Part shown: positions 11,641 through 23,900 of the stretch, piece after piece | Layout of the letters: each line of letters starts with the position of its first letter | Numbering within the stretch: the stretch's first letter is position 1 | Origin: Nicotiana tabacum | Lineage: Eukaryota; Streptophyta; Magnoliopsida; Solanales; Solanaceae | Assembly (NCBI RefSeq): GCF_000715075.1 | Contig: NC_134097.1 | Coordinates: 128,028,997-128,092,996, forward strand | Reading direction: 5' to 3' | DNA length: 64,000 nt | Translations under genes and position numbers: made by a program | The notes under the pieces: generated by a model | The model's database searches: none | What the model was told of the DNA's origin: nothing | Seen by the model: the letters and a program-made list of their open reading frames with translations, nothing else

Positions 11641-12019
11641 AGACAACCCTAGGACAGAAATGCTATGATACCACTTTTGTCACGACCCAAATCGATGGGC
11701 CGCGACGGGTGCCTGAGTCCTACCTGTCAAATACCCCTAAGCATGCGTCTAAGATATGAACCTGAATAACATCTGCTTAATTACGAAAATAACATATAAG
11801 AAGGAAACCTACCTTCAAGGCATATGTACGTATATAGGCAGAATACAGTGGGCGAGCCGGCAAGGCTGCTATAGACAACTATACATTCAAAACATAAAGC
11901 CGACAAAGCCACATACAATCCAACTAGACATACTATCTACAGACCTCTAATAGAAACATAACTGTACAAAGATGGGACTGAGCCACGTCATACCCATATA
12001 TTTTCCATATCCCATATAC

Positions 12020-12102
<83 letters not shown>

Positions 12103-12195
12103 TAGATATATATATACATATATATACATACACGAACGTATCGTACCAACTGTACAAAGATGGGACTAAGCCACTTCATACCCATATATATATAT

Positions 12196-12268
<73 letters not shown>

Positions 12269-13772
12269 CACACACAAACGTATCATACCAAAATCAAAGC
12301 AGCTCCGGATTAAGTGGAGCACGCCAACTCTCGCTGATCAGGGATCCTAAGAAGTGGGACCGTCAGCTTGCCTACCTGCATCTGCGGGCATGAAACGCAG
12401 GCCCCATGAAATAGGGCGTCAGTACGAAAAATGCACTTAGTATGTAAGACATGAAAATTAGTACGTAACAGACATAGATGAAACATGGAATATAGAAACA
12501 CAACTTTAAATCTGAATAACTTTGTAAATTCTGAAATGTTTATAATGTCATGCACGCGCGTATAAATGTCGTGCCATGCATAGGTATGAGTGTACATAAT
12601 ATCATCAAGCCACTGAGGGCATCCCATCATATCGTCTTGGCCACTAAAGGGCAGCATCATCAACATATACCAGCTGATTAGGTGGTGGTGCGTATATAAC
12701 GCTGTAACCTTTTCCCATATCCCATATACATATATTTACATATATACGCATATATAACGCCATATGGTCATGAGTCAATGCACATGTATAAATGAGTGAA
12801 ATGCATGAAAAATATATAATAATCTCAATATTCCTTCCGGATAAACTTTTTCAACTGTGTATTATTCTGAGACCCATGAACAGAAGATAATAATATTTTT
12901 CATGGGGAATCAAGAATATAGACACCCCGACTATTTCTATGAATAGAGTAATTTATGGAAACTGTGCGTTTGCTCGTTTCTTCAGTGTAATTTGGACCAT
13001 GCCAAAAGAAAGAAGGGAGGACCTTAACATACCTAGAGTAGGGAAAACTCCGTATAATATTTCATTGGAAAACCTTCGTTGATCGAACGAAATTGGCCCC
13101 TGCTCGTTAGAGATTCATGGACGAAAATTGTGTCTGGTTCCTAAAATTTTGGAACGAAATCATGTGTATCCTTGATATTTTGAGAGGAAACATTTGCTGG
13201 TTCTTTTTAAGTTTGGAAGGAATAGCGTTTTTGAATGCCTTTTGATTCATATTGATTTGTACAGACAACTTAGATTAGTCCTCACTTTTCATTTATGCCT
13301 AGGTTGCCACCTAGGCATAAGTGACTTCTTAGTCACACTCTTGATATGGTGGATGCTTGCCACGTGTTTGGGAATAATTTATAAATTTTTATTCACTTAT
13401 TAGTTAACTGGGTAATGTTCTGTTATCTGGTAATTAACCAATTACTCGCATAATTTAAAAATTACCTCAAATTACATAAAATTCAACTTATTTTTAATAT
13501 ACTTTATATATATACTTTACACATTATACTACTGTGGTCATATGGTACCTTGCATGGTACTAGTTCATAATTATCGGGTATTATCGCTTGACCCATATTT
13601 TATTCCAAATTGGCCACTTTCGACGAAACTCGTTTTCTTTAATTCGTGTACCCCCTTATTCTTCATAACACTTGTTTATCGCTTGTTATAAATAGCGTAA
13701 GTACGTTAATGTCAAGATGATCTCATCCCTGAGTCTACGTCGGTTAATGCACGAAAATCACGAGATGTAACA
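11641..13772 (-). mobile_element. Truncated Del-family element: LTR plus PBS, minus strand
   Basis: The LTR is 11678-13772 (minus strand TGTTACATCTCG to GGGTCGTGACA) and belongs to the same family as the LTRs of element A. After its 3' end the minus strand continues AAAAGTGGTATCA, the initiator-Met PBS, and some 30 bases of leader that match the A leader (TTCTGTCCTAGGG), then breaks into integrase sequence near 11641. Only the 5' LTR end of an element remains and no target duplication can be seen. About 13 codons of the host integrase are missing at the joint. Confidence 0.8.
11965..12285. repeat. Duplicated block with long (TA)n runs in the Del-family LTR
   Basis: A block starting CTGTACAAAGATGGGACT occurs near 11966 and again near 12150, each followed by CATACCCATATA and long TA/TACA runs (12011-12127 and 12186-12275). 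It looks like a local tandem duplication of about 184 bases that includes the microsatellite. The Tyr-Ile frames here are artefacts. Confidence 0.85.
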
Positions 13773-14549
13773 TATAGGCTGTGGAATCTTGTGCTTGATT
13801 TTGAAAGTTTCACACATGGCTTTCATCAAATCACTATTAAGATTGGCAGCATTATCAGTAACAATGGACTCGGGAACTCCGAATCGGCAAATAATACGAT
13901 CTTTGACAAAGTCTACGACGACTTTCTTGGTTACAACTTTGTAAGATGCAGCCTCTACCTATTTTGTGAAGTAATCAATGGCCACTAGAATAAACCTGTT
14001 CCCATTTGAAGCAGTGGGCTCAATCGGACCAATGACATCCATTCCCCAGGCGGCGAATGGCCAAGTTGAGCTTGTGCATTGAGCTCATTTGGAGGCACTT
14101 TTATCATATCAGCATGCACTTGGCATTGGTGGCATTTACGGACATACTGGACGCAATTTGTCTCCATGGTCATCCAAAAGTAACCGGCCCTAGGTATCTT
14201 CGTGGCTAAGACAAAACCATTCATATGCGGGCCGCAGGTCCCAGCATGTATGTCCTCAAGTAGTTTAGAGGCTTCTTTTGTGTCGAAATCAGGAGTTCTT
14301 CCATACAGATTTCCTCCGCTGTGGAAGAAGTGATTGGACAATCTCCGAAGTGTGCGTTTCTGAGTGTGGTTTGCATGCTCCGGATATTCTCCTTTTGCCA
14401 AATATTCCTTGATGTCATGGAACCAAGGTTTTCCATCTGTTTCTTCTTCAACATGGGCACAATATGCTGGCTGATCATGGATAGGATCGATGAAATTCTT
14501 ATCTGGATGTTGTATCATGGATGACAAAGTGGCCAATGCATCGGCAAAC
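13773..14549 (-). pseudogene. Element B integrase, N-terminal zinc-binding and core part
   Basis: From 14549 down, the frame begins at FADALATLSSM. It continues through the spacer region (WFHDIKEYL), then the HHCC zinc-binding module (HAGTCGPH then CVQYVRKCHQC) in the frame ending at 13985. A frameshift follows. The catalytic core remains visible to 13773: MDVIGP with the first Asp, the aromatic-rich core, and IVTDNAAN with the second Asp. One base is lost after FKIKHK, and the sequence then hits the Del-family fragment. The third acidic residue is absent. This belongs with 11099-11640. Confidence 0.82.
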
Positions 14550-16077
14550 TAATCGAGGCCTACCCTACACTACTATTGAGTAGCGAGAGAGGTCGAAGCA
14601 GCTTTTACCCGATGAGGTCGGGATCGATTTCCATAGGGAGCTAGATATTGGAGTTGAGTGTCTATCTAAAGTGGAGTTGCATATTTTCTCTTAATAGCAC
14701 TTTTACACATGTTTGGTTTTGATTATGATTCTAATTTTATAATGCTACAATGCTAAATTAAGCTAAATAAGACTAAGGTTAAACTATTGCGAGTTGTTCA
14801 AATGATTAAAAGACACTAGGGTAGCAACTTTCGCCTAGGTGGTCAATTGACGGATTCTTGAGTCTAAAGCTAGATTGTCACATTTGGGGAGTATGATATA
14901 ACCATTGCACGATTCTACTCGCTATATACCTCTCTGTAGTTCGAGTAATTTTGCCCGAATTGACTTTCTCAAGACCAATTGGGTATGCAAATTTGCACAA
15001 GCAGTCAAGGTTCAAGTTGGGTATTACTATCTCTAGGTTTAACCCTAATTGGGGCTATCAATCTCTTGAGTACGCCCCAATTCCTTGTTGGACTAATTTC
15101 ATGGACTCAGGCTCTCTTTCTCAAGAAGAGTCAAAGTCTACTAGGCATAAACTAGTGTTTGCAACCACTAATTTTCAATTAAAACCCTAAATTAGCCTAA
15201 ATATCAAACACCCGTAGACAATCAAGCATTAAAACAAAAGACTCATCAATTACCCACACTAGGGTTGAGCCACAACCCTAGCTTATAAGTCTAGCTACTC
15301 ATAATTAGAGAAGAAAACAAAGAAAAATATGAAGAGAAACTCATAATAATTAATTGGTAAATTAAACTTGAAGATTCAATGTTGAAATCACGCTAAAATT
15401 ACTCGAAATAGCTAAAAGGAACGAAGTCACGAGCGCAGATCTTTATACAAAACTATCTGATGACCTAACAATGGGAAAAGAATCTATTTATACTAAGCTA
15501 AAAATCTTGGATAAAAATACCCCTGCGGAGCTAGTGCGGACCGCACAAAATCGAGTGTAGCCTCACTAAGGCTCTGGGCTTGAATAATTAGCTCTCTGAA
15601 CTTAGGCAATGTGAACCGCACAAAATCGAGTGCGGCCACAGTGGCTTCCACTGCGGTCCGCACAAAAGGACCGCGGACCGCATTGAGCTTCAACCTCCAA
15701 AACACCACCGCTCTGAACCTTGGCTGCGTGGACCGCATGAAATCGAGTGAGGCCGAGGTAAACTCAATGCGGACCGCACAAAACCCTTTGCGGACGCATT
15801 GCCTTTTGGCATGAACAACAACCTCTCTGAACTTCACTTGTGCGGACCGCACAGAATGGTGTGCCGCCGCACTGGCCCTGTTTGACTGAGCTTTGTCTTG
15901 TTTTGGTACTTGTGCAGGTTTCACTCCTTTTTGAGCTTGTTCTTGACATCTTGTCACCTTGTTGATCAAACCTGCAATCAAGCACAACTTGTGAGCCTTT
16001 GGGATTATTTTGTACACATTTCTAATCAAAACTTGAGCAAGAAGCAGTGTAAAATGCATCATGTTCCCTAGTTATCA
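14550..16077 (-). mobile_element. Solo-LTR-like insertion, family not recognised
   Basis: 1528 bases between two copies of CAAAC (14545-14549 and 16078-16082). The insertion splits B between RNase H and integrase, and the reading of B resumes exactly across it. On the minus strand it starts TGATAACTAGGG and ends CCTCGATTA, so one end has the LTR-like TG and the other TA where CA would be expected. It has no coding block; the 189-residue frame at 15493-16062 is low in complexity and overlaps repeats. A solo LTR is most likely, but a different element type with 5-base duplications is possible. Confidence 0.65.
15530..15860. repeat. Palindromic GTGCGGACCGCAC repeats
   Basis: The core TGCGGACCGCAC (a near palindrome) recurs near 15535, 15653, 15771 and 15841, with shorter variants between, often followed by AAAATCGAGTG. 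The block is GC-rich against its A+T-rich surroundings. Spacing is irregular, from about 25 to 120 bases. Confidence 0.75.
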
Positions 16078-16082
16078 CAAAC

Positions 16083-18130
16083 TCATTCTAAATTCTGGGA
16101 ACATGTTGGAACTCTATCTTTGTGAACCTCTTTCTCAATTTCTGTACATGGTGCAGATATGGTAATGTCTTGGAATTCTTGGTGGCCCACCCTCCTTGTA
16201 CCTGGTGCACAAGAAAATCTGAATTACTGATTACTAGCAGCTCTTGAATATTCATGTCGATTGCCAGGTTGAGTCCTAGTATGCAGGCTTCATATTCTTC
16301 CATGTTGTTGGTGCAATGAAATCTGAGCTTAGCAGATACCTAATAATGTTGTCCTATTTCTGATACCAAAACCGCTCCAATGTCTATTCCCTTGAAATTT
16401 GCAGCTCCGACAAAGAATATGCTCCAATCGTCGTATGCTTCGGTAATGTCCTCTCCTACAAATGACACCTCTTCGTCAGGAAAATACATTTTCAAGGGTT
16501 CGTATTCTCCTCCCACCGAATTTTAAGCAAGATGATCTGCCAATGCTTGTCCTTTGACCGCCTTTTGAGTTACGTAGACGATATCAAACTCACTCAACAA
16601 TATCTACCACTTAGCTAGCTTCCCAGTTAGCATGGGTTCTGAAATATATACTTTAAAGGGTCCATCCTGGATATGAGGTATGTGGTATAGCCACAGAAGT
16701 AATGCCTCAACTTCTGGGTCGTCCAGGTCAAAGCACAACAGGTGCGTTCCAGCAGAGAATACCGTGCTTTGTAAGGTGTGAACTTCTTACTCAAGTAGTA
16801 TATGGCTTGCTCCTTTCTCTATGTCTTGTCATGTTGTCCCAAAACACATCCAAAGGCTCTATCTAATACAGATAGATAGAGTAGCAAAGGTCGTCCTGGT
16901 TCTGGCGGGAGTGGAACTAGTGGTGTTGACAGGTACTCCTTGATTTTGTCGAAAGCTTTCTAACAATCCTCAGTCCATCTTGTTTCGGCATCTTTCCTCA
17001 GCATCTTGAAGATAAGTTAACATATGACTGTGGACTGTGCTATGAAGCGACTGATATAGTTGAGACGTCCTAGGAAGCTCATCACGTCCTTTTTGCTCCT
17101 AGGTGGTGGTAATTCCTGAATAGCTTTGGCTTTAGACGGATCCAACTCGATCCCTCGATGACTGACAATGAATCCCAGTAACTTTCTTGCGGGAACCCCA
17201 AATGACACTTTGCAGGGTTCAATTTCAAGTTGTACCTCCTTAACCTGTCAAAGAACTTTCTCAAGTCCGCTATGTGATCCGCGGCCCTCTTGGATTTGAT
17301 AATGACATCATCCACATACACCTCTATTTCTTTGTGTATCATATCATGGAATATGATCGTCATGGCTCTCATGTAAGTAGCCCCAACATTCTTTAGATCA
17401 AATGACATCATTTTGTAGCAGTACACCCCCAAGGTGTAATAAAAGCTATGTTTTTGCATCTTCTTTATCCATCCAGATCTGGTGATAACCCGCGAAGCAA
17501 TCTACAAAGGATTGGATTTCATGCTTGGTGCAATTGTCGATCAGACTATGTATATTTGGCAGTGGAAAGTCATCCTTGGGACTTGCTCTGTTTAAGTCTC
17601 GATAGTCAACACATACTTTGACTTTCCCATCTTTCTTCGGAACTGGCACAATGTTGTTTAACCAGGTTGGGTACTCAACCACCCTGAGAACTTTGGCTTT
17701 GATTTGCTTAGTAATTTCCTCCTTGATTTTTAGGTTCATATCTGGTTTGAACTTTCTGAGTTTCTGCTTTACTGGCAGACACATGAGATTAGTAGGCAAC
17801 TTGTGTGCCACTATGGACGTGCCCAGACCAGTCATGTCATCATATGACCATGCGAAGATGTCCTCATACTCCTTTAAGAAACAAATGTACTCTTCTTTCT
17901 CTGTCGGCGATAAGTGGATGCTGATGTGAGTCTCCTTGACGGTCTCGGTGTTCCCCAAATTTACTGTTTCGGTTTCGTCCAGGTTGGACTTAGGCTTATT
18001 CTCAAAGTTTTCAACCACCCTGAAAACTTCCTCAGGTATCTCATCTTCTTCATCCGAATCATTATCCTCATATTGCGTTGCCTTATTACATGTCACAGTC
18101 ACCGGTTCATCAGGAAAAGTAATAATAACG
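16083..18130 (-). pseudogene. Element B reverse transcriptase and two RNase H domains
   Basis: Starting at the acceptor (18130), the frame has an acidic leader, FAWSYDDMTGL, then RT blocks: VPVPKKDGKVKVCVDYRDLN, FPLPNIHSLIDN, FVDCFAGYHQI. A frameshift near 17450 moves to the next frame with NVGATYMRAM and the catalytic YVDDVIIK, then NLKLNPAKC. The connection and first RNase H (17016-16450) have many stops but show KEQAIYYLSKKF-type text. A second RNase H begins near 16420 (FFVGAANFKG, with the usual Asp replaced by Val) and continues as EEYEACILGL and NSDFLVHQVQ at 16303-16088. A TAG lies at the end of HVPRI. Dual RNase H is a Tat-group trait. Confidence 0.88.
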
Positions 18131-18319
18131 CTATAGAAAGAAAAGTGTAGAAGATAATAATGAATAATAAAGAGAAATGCATTTGATTAAAATTGAAAAA
18201 CATTCAGATAAGAACGGCTCGATGAATTGAGCATTTATTTTGAAACAAGTCTTTAAAACAAAATTACTGAAAATCTTAAATGCCTAGAATGTCTATAGAA
18301 ATAAAATCTGCCAAGCTAC
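18131..18319 (-). other. Putative intron between protease and RT of B
   Basis: The minus strand has a donor-like G|GTAGCTTGG at 18319 and an acceptor TTTTCTTTCTATAG ending at 18131, with a T-rich 189-base body and stops in all frames. Ogre elements are known to carry an intron at this boundary. Element C has one at the same place (31700-31874). Confidence 0.6.
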
Positions 18320-19990
18320 CCAGGGACTCGGCGGGCCCGGGATGGTGTGGAGTTCCAGTTCCTGAGAACAACTCCCTTCTCCACAGTTTGAATAGTGAGG
18401 CCTGCTTCCTCCTCATCCTCAATTATTGCACTGCAATCCATGTCTTCATCCTCCAAGACCAGATTCCTCAACCCGGCTAATGCTTCTTCTTTTGCGGTTC
18501 CCTATATTGTATCAGCTTGGTGAAAAGCTTGATCCAGATGTGGCACTGGTTGCTCGAGAGGGTAATATGGTCCACGCCATAGAGGCGACCAATCATTATA
18601 CTCTTGCCATGTCTACTGATATCTGAGCCCGAAGGTAGTACCGTGGCCCTTCAGCCGTATCGGTTTGGTGATACCCTGAAGATTCTTCCTAAGCCCTTTG
18701 CCGGGTTCATACCCAGACCATGCCAGTATGCTTTCTATTTTGCTATCCCACCATTTGTCGTTCTCAACGGCATTGACACGTTTAATGTGATGATAGGTTT
18801 CCCCTCCTAACCTTCTTCTGTTTTCGATAACCGGGATAGTTTGGCTGGTGTAAATGGAGTTACTCCCATCTCCGTGAATGATCACTTTCTGACGGTTCCA
18901 TTCGAATTTCACAGCTTGATGTAGTGTGGAAGCCACAACCCCAGCGGTATGTATCCATGGTTGGCCCAACAAAAGATTGTATGAGGCTAGTATGTCGAGC
19001 ACCTGAAACTAGACGTCGAACCAGGTTGGTCCCATCTGCAAGCAAAGGTTAATTTCACCAATTGTGGCCCTTTGAGACCCATCAAAAGTTTTCACGTTCA
19101 TACTCCCTACCCGTATTTCGTGCAAACCTTTGTCCAATCTTTTCAGAATATCCAATGGACAAATGTTGAGGCTTGAACCCCCATCGATCAAGACCCTGGC
19201 GATGAACCTTTCCTCAAATTGCACTGTGATATACAACGCTCGGTTGTGATTCAACCCTTCAGGTGGCAGCTCATCCTCGTGGAAGATTATTTTATGACTT
19301 TCCAGCATTTTCCCTACCATGTTGGCCATTTTTCCGCAGGTGATATTGTTGGGTACATAAGCTTCACTCAACACCTTCATCAAAGCGTTCTTGTGCGCCT
19401 CTAAATTTTGCAACAGTGACAGGACGGATATCTGCGCTGGGGTTTTGTTTAAATGATCAATGACAGAATATTCCCTTGCTTGTACTTTCCTCCAAAGGTC
19501 ATCCGACCCTATTTCAATGACAGGCTACTTGGTAGTGGCCTCCTTGCTTGGTCCTCCCAAGTGTTCAGGTGTATAGATTCTTCCGGTCCTAGTCATTCCT
19601 TGTGCGGCATCAGATTCCTCCATCTTTGCCTTTCCTTTTCGCCTAGCTTCAGCAACGTAATTCCAAGGTATTGCTTTTGAGTTGAAATGAGGTATGGTAG
19701 ATACTATCACTGTGAAAGGTGTGGCCACTTCCACTTCAAATGGAACAGGGGTGGCCGCGGGTGGAGCTACCTCTACCTCAAATGGAACTGATACAGCTAC
19801 CTCAACCTCGATTGGTGACTAAGTCTGTACTACAATAGGAGTAAGTGTGACTACAGATTTAAAGTCATCGCCTTCTCGAATAAGCCCGATTGACCCCTAA
19901 GGATCCCATTATTCATCCATCTCTATCACATGTATCCCGCCGCCCCTATGATCTGGGAGAGGATTGTTACGGACATTGGGTACAGCTTCT
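18320..19990 (-). pseudogene. Element B aspartic protease with G-patch-like tail
   Basis: The minus strand first has a Pro/Val/Glu-rich linker (about 19990-19740), then AIPWNYVAEARRKGKAK and GMTRTGRIYTPEHL. The protease proper is at 19413-19009: FEERFIARVLIDGGSSLNICP, where a DGGS replaces the usual D(S/N)G. Its second half is at 19002-18613 (NLLLGQPWIHTAG). It is followed by GYEPGKGLRKNLQG, which resembles a G-patch, ending HGTTFGLRYQ. A stop near 19005 separates the two halves. The product would cut the Gag-Pol precursor in the virus-like particle. Inactive as it stands. Confidence 0.8.
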
Positions 19991-20942
19991 TTCACCTGTA
20001 TAACCTTGTAGTCAATCAGTGTCTGGATTTTGTCTTTCAATGTTCGGAACTCGTCAATGGTGTGCCCTTTCATACCGAAATGGTATGCACAGGTTTTGTT
20101 TGGGTTGACCTATTAGGATGGATTCTCTAATGCCACAGCAGGAACATAGGTGACGTAACCAGCAGCTTTCAACCTTTCATACAGCTGGTCGATGGGTTCA
20201 CCAATAGCGGTATATTGTCTGGGTGGCTTGTGGTCAAAATTGGGTCGTGGTCTTGGATAATTTTGGCGAGTTGAAGGTGACTGGTAATAAGATGGTTGGG
20301 AATTATAGGTATGATAGGCAGTGGCTGGTTGGGAGAATCTGGGAGATGAGGATTGGTATGTGGGTGGTGGTGCTTGGTATGTGGGTGGAGGTGTTTGATA
20401 TGTAAGTGGAGATTTCGGGCCTTGAGCCACCATTACTGCCCCAATGTCTCTCTTCTTCGATATGCCGCCTGATTGTAATGCCTTGTTTATGGCCTGTATT
20501 GCCTCAAAGTTTGTTACCATCCTGCTCTTGATGCCTTCTTCGATTCTTTCTTCGAGTTTGATGATATCAGAGAATTTATGATTTTCAATAACCATCAACC
20601 TTTCATAATATTGCGGATCCTGTGCTCTGACGAAGAACTTATTCATATGTTCCTCATCCAAAAATAGTCTGACCTTGGCTGCTTCCGACCTTCAACGGGT
20701 AGCATAATCGCGGAAAATCTCGGTGGGCTTCTTCTTAAGGTTCTGAATGTAGAAAACGTCTGGTGCATTTTCTGTGTTGAACCTGAATCGGTCCATGAAA
20801 TCAGACGACATACTCACCTAGTTGGACCATTTCTTAGGATCCTGGATGATGTACCAGGGAAAAGCGTCTCGCGTAAGACTTCTCATAAAAAGTTTCATCC
20901 GGATCCTTTCATCTTTTTCGACCCCGACAAGTTTGTCACGAT
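19991..20942 (-). pseudogene. Element B gag, C-terminal part
   Basis: Begins at the junction with element C (20942), reading RDKLVGVEKDERIRMKLF. One stop lies after the FPWYIIQDPKKW block and another just before 20661. The open stretch 20661-20113 has EERIEEGIKSRMVTNFEAIQ, then a Pro/Tyr/Gln-rich region of PTYQ repeats (about 20420-20280), and ends with IDQLYERLKAAGYV. Past that stop, near 20095-20050, CAYHFGMKGH...F is a zinc-knuckle-like motif whose last Cys has become Phe. The N-terminal part is at 43434-44272, on the other side of element C. Confidence 0.82.
20938..20942. repeat. Target site duplication of element C, left copy
   Basis: ACGAT, repeated exactly at 43434-43438. Dropping one copy and all of C restores an uninterrupted gag frame of B, so these boundaries are secure. 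Confidence 0.92.
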
Positions 20943-23900
20943 TGTCACACCTCCTTTTTACCACCCCCGCAAGGGTATAAGGGAGCTTTCCAATTTAAGT
21001 GACAATCGAAACGAGATATATTTATATTATTCATTCAGAGTCGCCATTTGGGATAATTTATGGTGTCCCAAGACACCGGTTTAAATTCCGAATCGAGGAA
21101 AGATTGACTATGTATTACAATCCACGAATCAGAAATCTGGGTAAGAAATTCTGTTAACCCGGGAGAAGGTGTTAGGCATTCCCGAATTCCGTGGTTCTAG
21201 CACGGCCACTCAACTGTTATAAATGGCCTATTATCTGATTTTAATGCATGTTTAAACCTATGTGCATTTTAACTTACTAACCGCTTTTAATTAATTTTAG
21301 GAAGATTCAACGTTATTCAAAACATGTCTTTGAACCACGCCACATGAAATGCACCCGTGGTCCGTGACACATTTTATCTAACGTTGTTGAGATTTGGATT
21401 TGGGTCACATGAAATGCACACATGAGTTTAGGAAGGTAATATTATTAAAATAACGCGCCTAAAGCAACTACGCGTTTTTAACTTTGCGAGGGCCATGAGA
21501 AATTTGCTAAATGGCGCGCCTCGATTTCTAAGGATTAAAAGTTAATTAAGCGAGGGCCGTGCATTTTAAGATTTTTATTTGGCACGACGCATCTCATTCC
21601 CGAGTTTTAAAGGAAATTCGAAACTAATCTTTTGAGGGTCATAAGTTATATATTTGGCTAATATGGCGCACCTCGACTTATTTTAAAGGAAAAATAAATA
21701 TTTGAAGGAGCCATAAGCTATTTGTGTTATCTAGTATAGCTCCCCTCCACTAATTGATTAAAGGAGCAAGGAAAAATGTCACCACCGCTTAAGCTAAAAG
21801 TTTGAACCAATTTTAAAACAATAAATCCAAGTTCAGGCCAGCCTTATGAAAGAACATTTGCATTGAAGAGTGAAAACAGATTTGACTATTTGAAAACTAC
21901 GAATGGCTCGTGCCATAATTAAGAGAACCAAAGGCATGAAGGGGTTAGGCCCAACAATGAAAAACCTGCGTCCCTGCTTTGCAAACATCCTGGCCCAAAT
22001 TAAGGAGAAAGCAGGAGCGAGACTCGAGTTCGAGTCTCTTGGCATGCATTCAAGGTCAGCAACAATTAAAGATGGGGTCAATATCGAACCCAGCTAACTA
22101 CCAAAGGCAAATCAGCATTGAACCTTCAAGCTTGGGCCTGAATGAGCCCAAGTCTTAGTGAAAAGCGGCAGTCCAAATAAACAAATCCACCAACGAACGT
22201 GTATTGACTACGATTCCATTTTTGTTCAAATCAGCATTGAACTAACACGGACTGTTACTGATTTCAGACCAACAATTGAAGAAGTAACATACCAACTGAG
22301 TAAAATCAAAATCAGACCCAAAATTCAAAATTGATGTGAGACAATCATCAGAATATTTCCTGCTTTCACTTATGTGATCAAAACATGACAGTAGGCCTCA
22401 TTAACAACTGAAAATCAGCACAATGCTACCATATAGCCTATGCATTATTCCTTGAGGGTGTCCATATTTCAAGATCGATAAGAGTTCAGCTACTACACCT
22501 AAGATTCAACATACATGTTTTAACAAAATCCTGAAAGTACCTACCAAATTTGCATCTATAGCAGTAAAAAAATCTTGTGACTTCAGTAATCAAAGAAGCC
22601 ACTCAAACTAAATAAACTACTACTACATTTGTCTAATAGGATTCATGCATTGCATACATTAAATGCACAAGAATTTAAACAATTCCAGAGCTTAGCGTGA
22701 TAAGCTACATTCACATAGAAGAATATTCAAATGGCAAGTTCAATACACCAAAAAAAACACACAACTGATCTATAAAGGACATGCAACTATGTTCAAATCC
22801 ATTGTCATTCATATGCAAGCCCAGGTTGTTTACATGGCTTTGATGTGCAATTCATAGGTTAATGGAATTCGGGGAGTACCTGGAAATTGAAAGAAAAATA
22901 AAAACGGTGAAGAGTCAGTAGAACAACAACAGAGTAACACCCAGCTTTAATCAAACAGTAACTTCAACAGCCAAACTCAAATCAGTCTTCAGAAAACCAA
23001 ACTCAAGCCATGGAAATCAAGATGTAGGACTCCGATCTTCTTAGAAAAGAAATTTTCTAGCCAAATGAAACCAGAAAATACCAAATATGCAAGAATTAAG
23101 CACTTGTCTAAGCTAGAAATGCAGAGAATTCAGAATTCTCTCAAAGGACCTAGCCGTTTCAATTTTAGGAATTTTTTTTCTCTTCCAAAAAGTCTCCCTT
23201 GAATAGCAAGTCTTGGTGTCTTTATAGGCAAGGCATTAGGGCAGCTCAAAGATATCAGTCTTTGCATTTTGCCCCTTTTTTGAATTTTGGTTTTAGCTCG
23301 CATACCCCTAATGTAAAATTCAGAATGTCAAAATAGTCCAAAACCCTTTTTCTTGGAAGCTTCCTATTCAGTTACTACAGATTTCCTAAACCAGTTACCT
23401 AAATTACCCTCTCAATTCTCTGATTTTACTCTTTAAACCTAACCCGGGTCAACTGACCGAATTAATGGGTCTGCAGACCAAATTAAATAGCCACCCATAC
23501 CCCTTTTGGGGCTTTTGAATTTCAGAAGCCCAATTAGGATCAAACAAGGAATCCTATTCTAAGAACTAACCCAAAGTTCCCAAAAGAAAAGCCCCCGAAA
23601 ACCTTTAAAAATGTAATCAAACAATGATGAAGGCACATGAGTCAATTATCTTAAGCTAATAGCAAAAGTTAACTAAATTAACCTATTTAAATTAACTAAG
23701 TGAAAATTACGAAACAGAACTTGATCATGTTTAACGGACTAACAAAAACAGAAATGGATTTCATAAAGTAGAAAGGAGAAAGGAGAAAAGGAAAACCAAA
23801 ATGGTGAATAGGAGGAAAATTTGAACTCAAAGGTGAATCAGATTATTATGAAAATTAAGTTAAAGAAAAGGAGAGAGGAGGATAATAGGAGAAAGAAAAC

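Noticed and set aside
11933..12393. Several overlapping Tyr/Ile-rich open frames on both strands
   Set aside because: They are translations of TA and TACA microsatellites in a truncated LTR.
15493..16062. 189-residue frame on the minus strand
   Set aside because: It lies across GC-rich palindromic repeats in an insertion, has biased composition and no motif.
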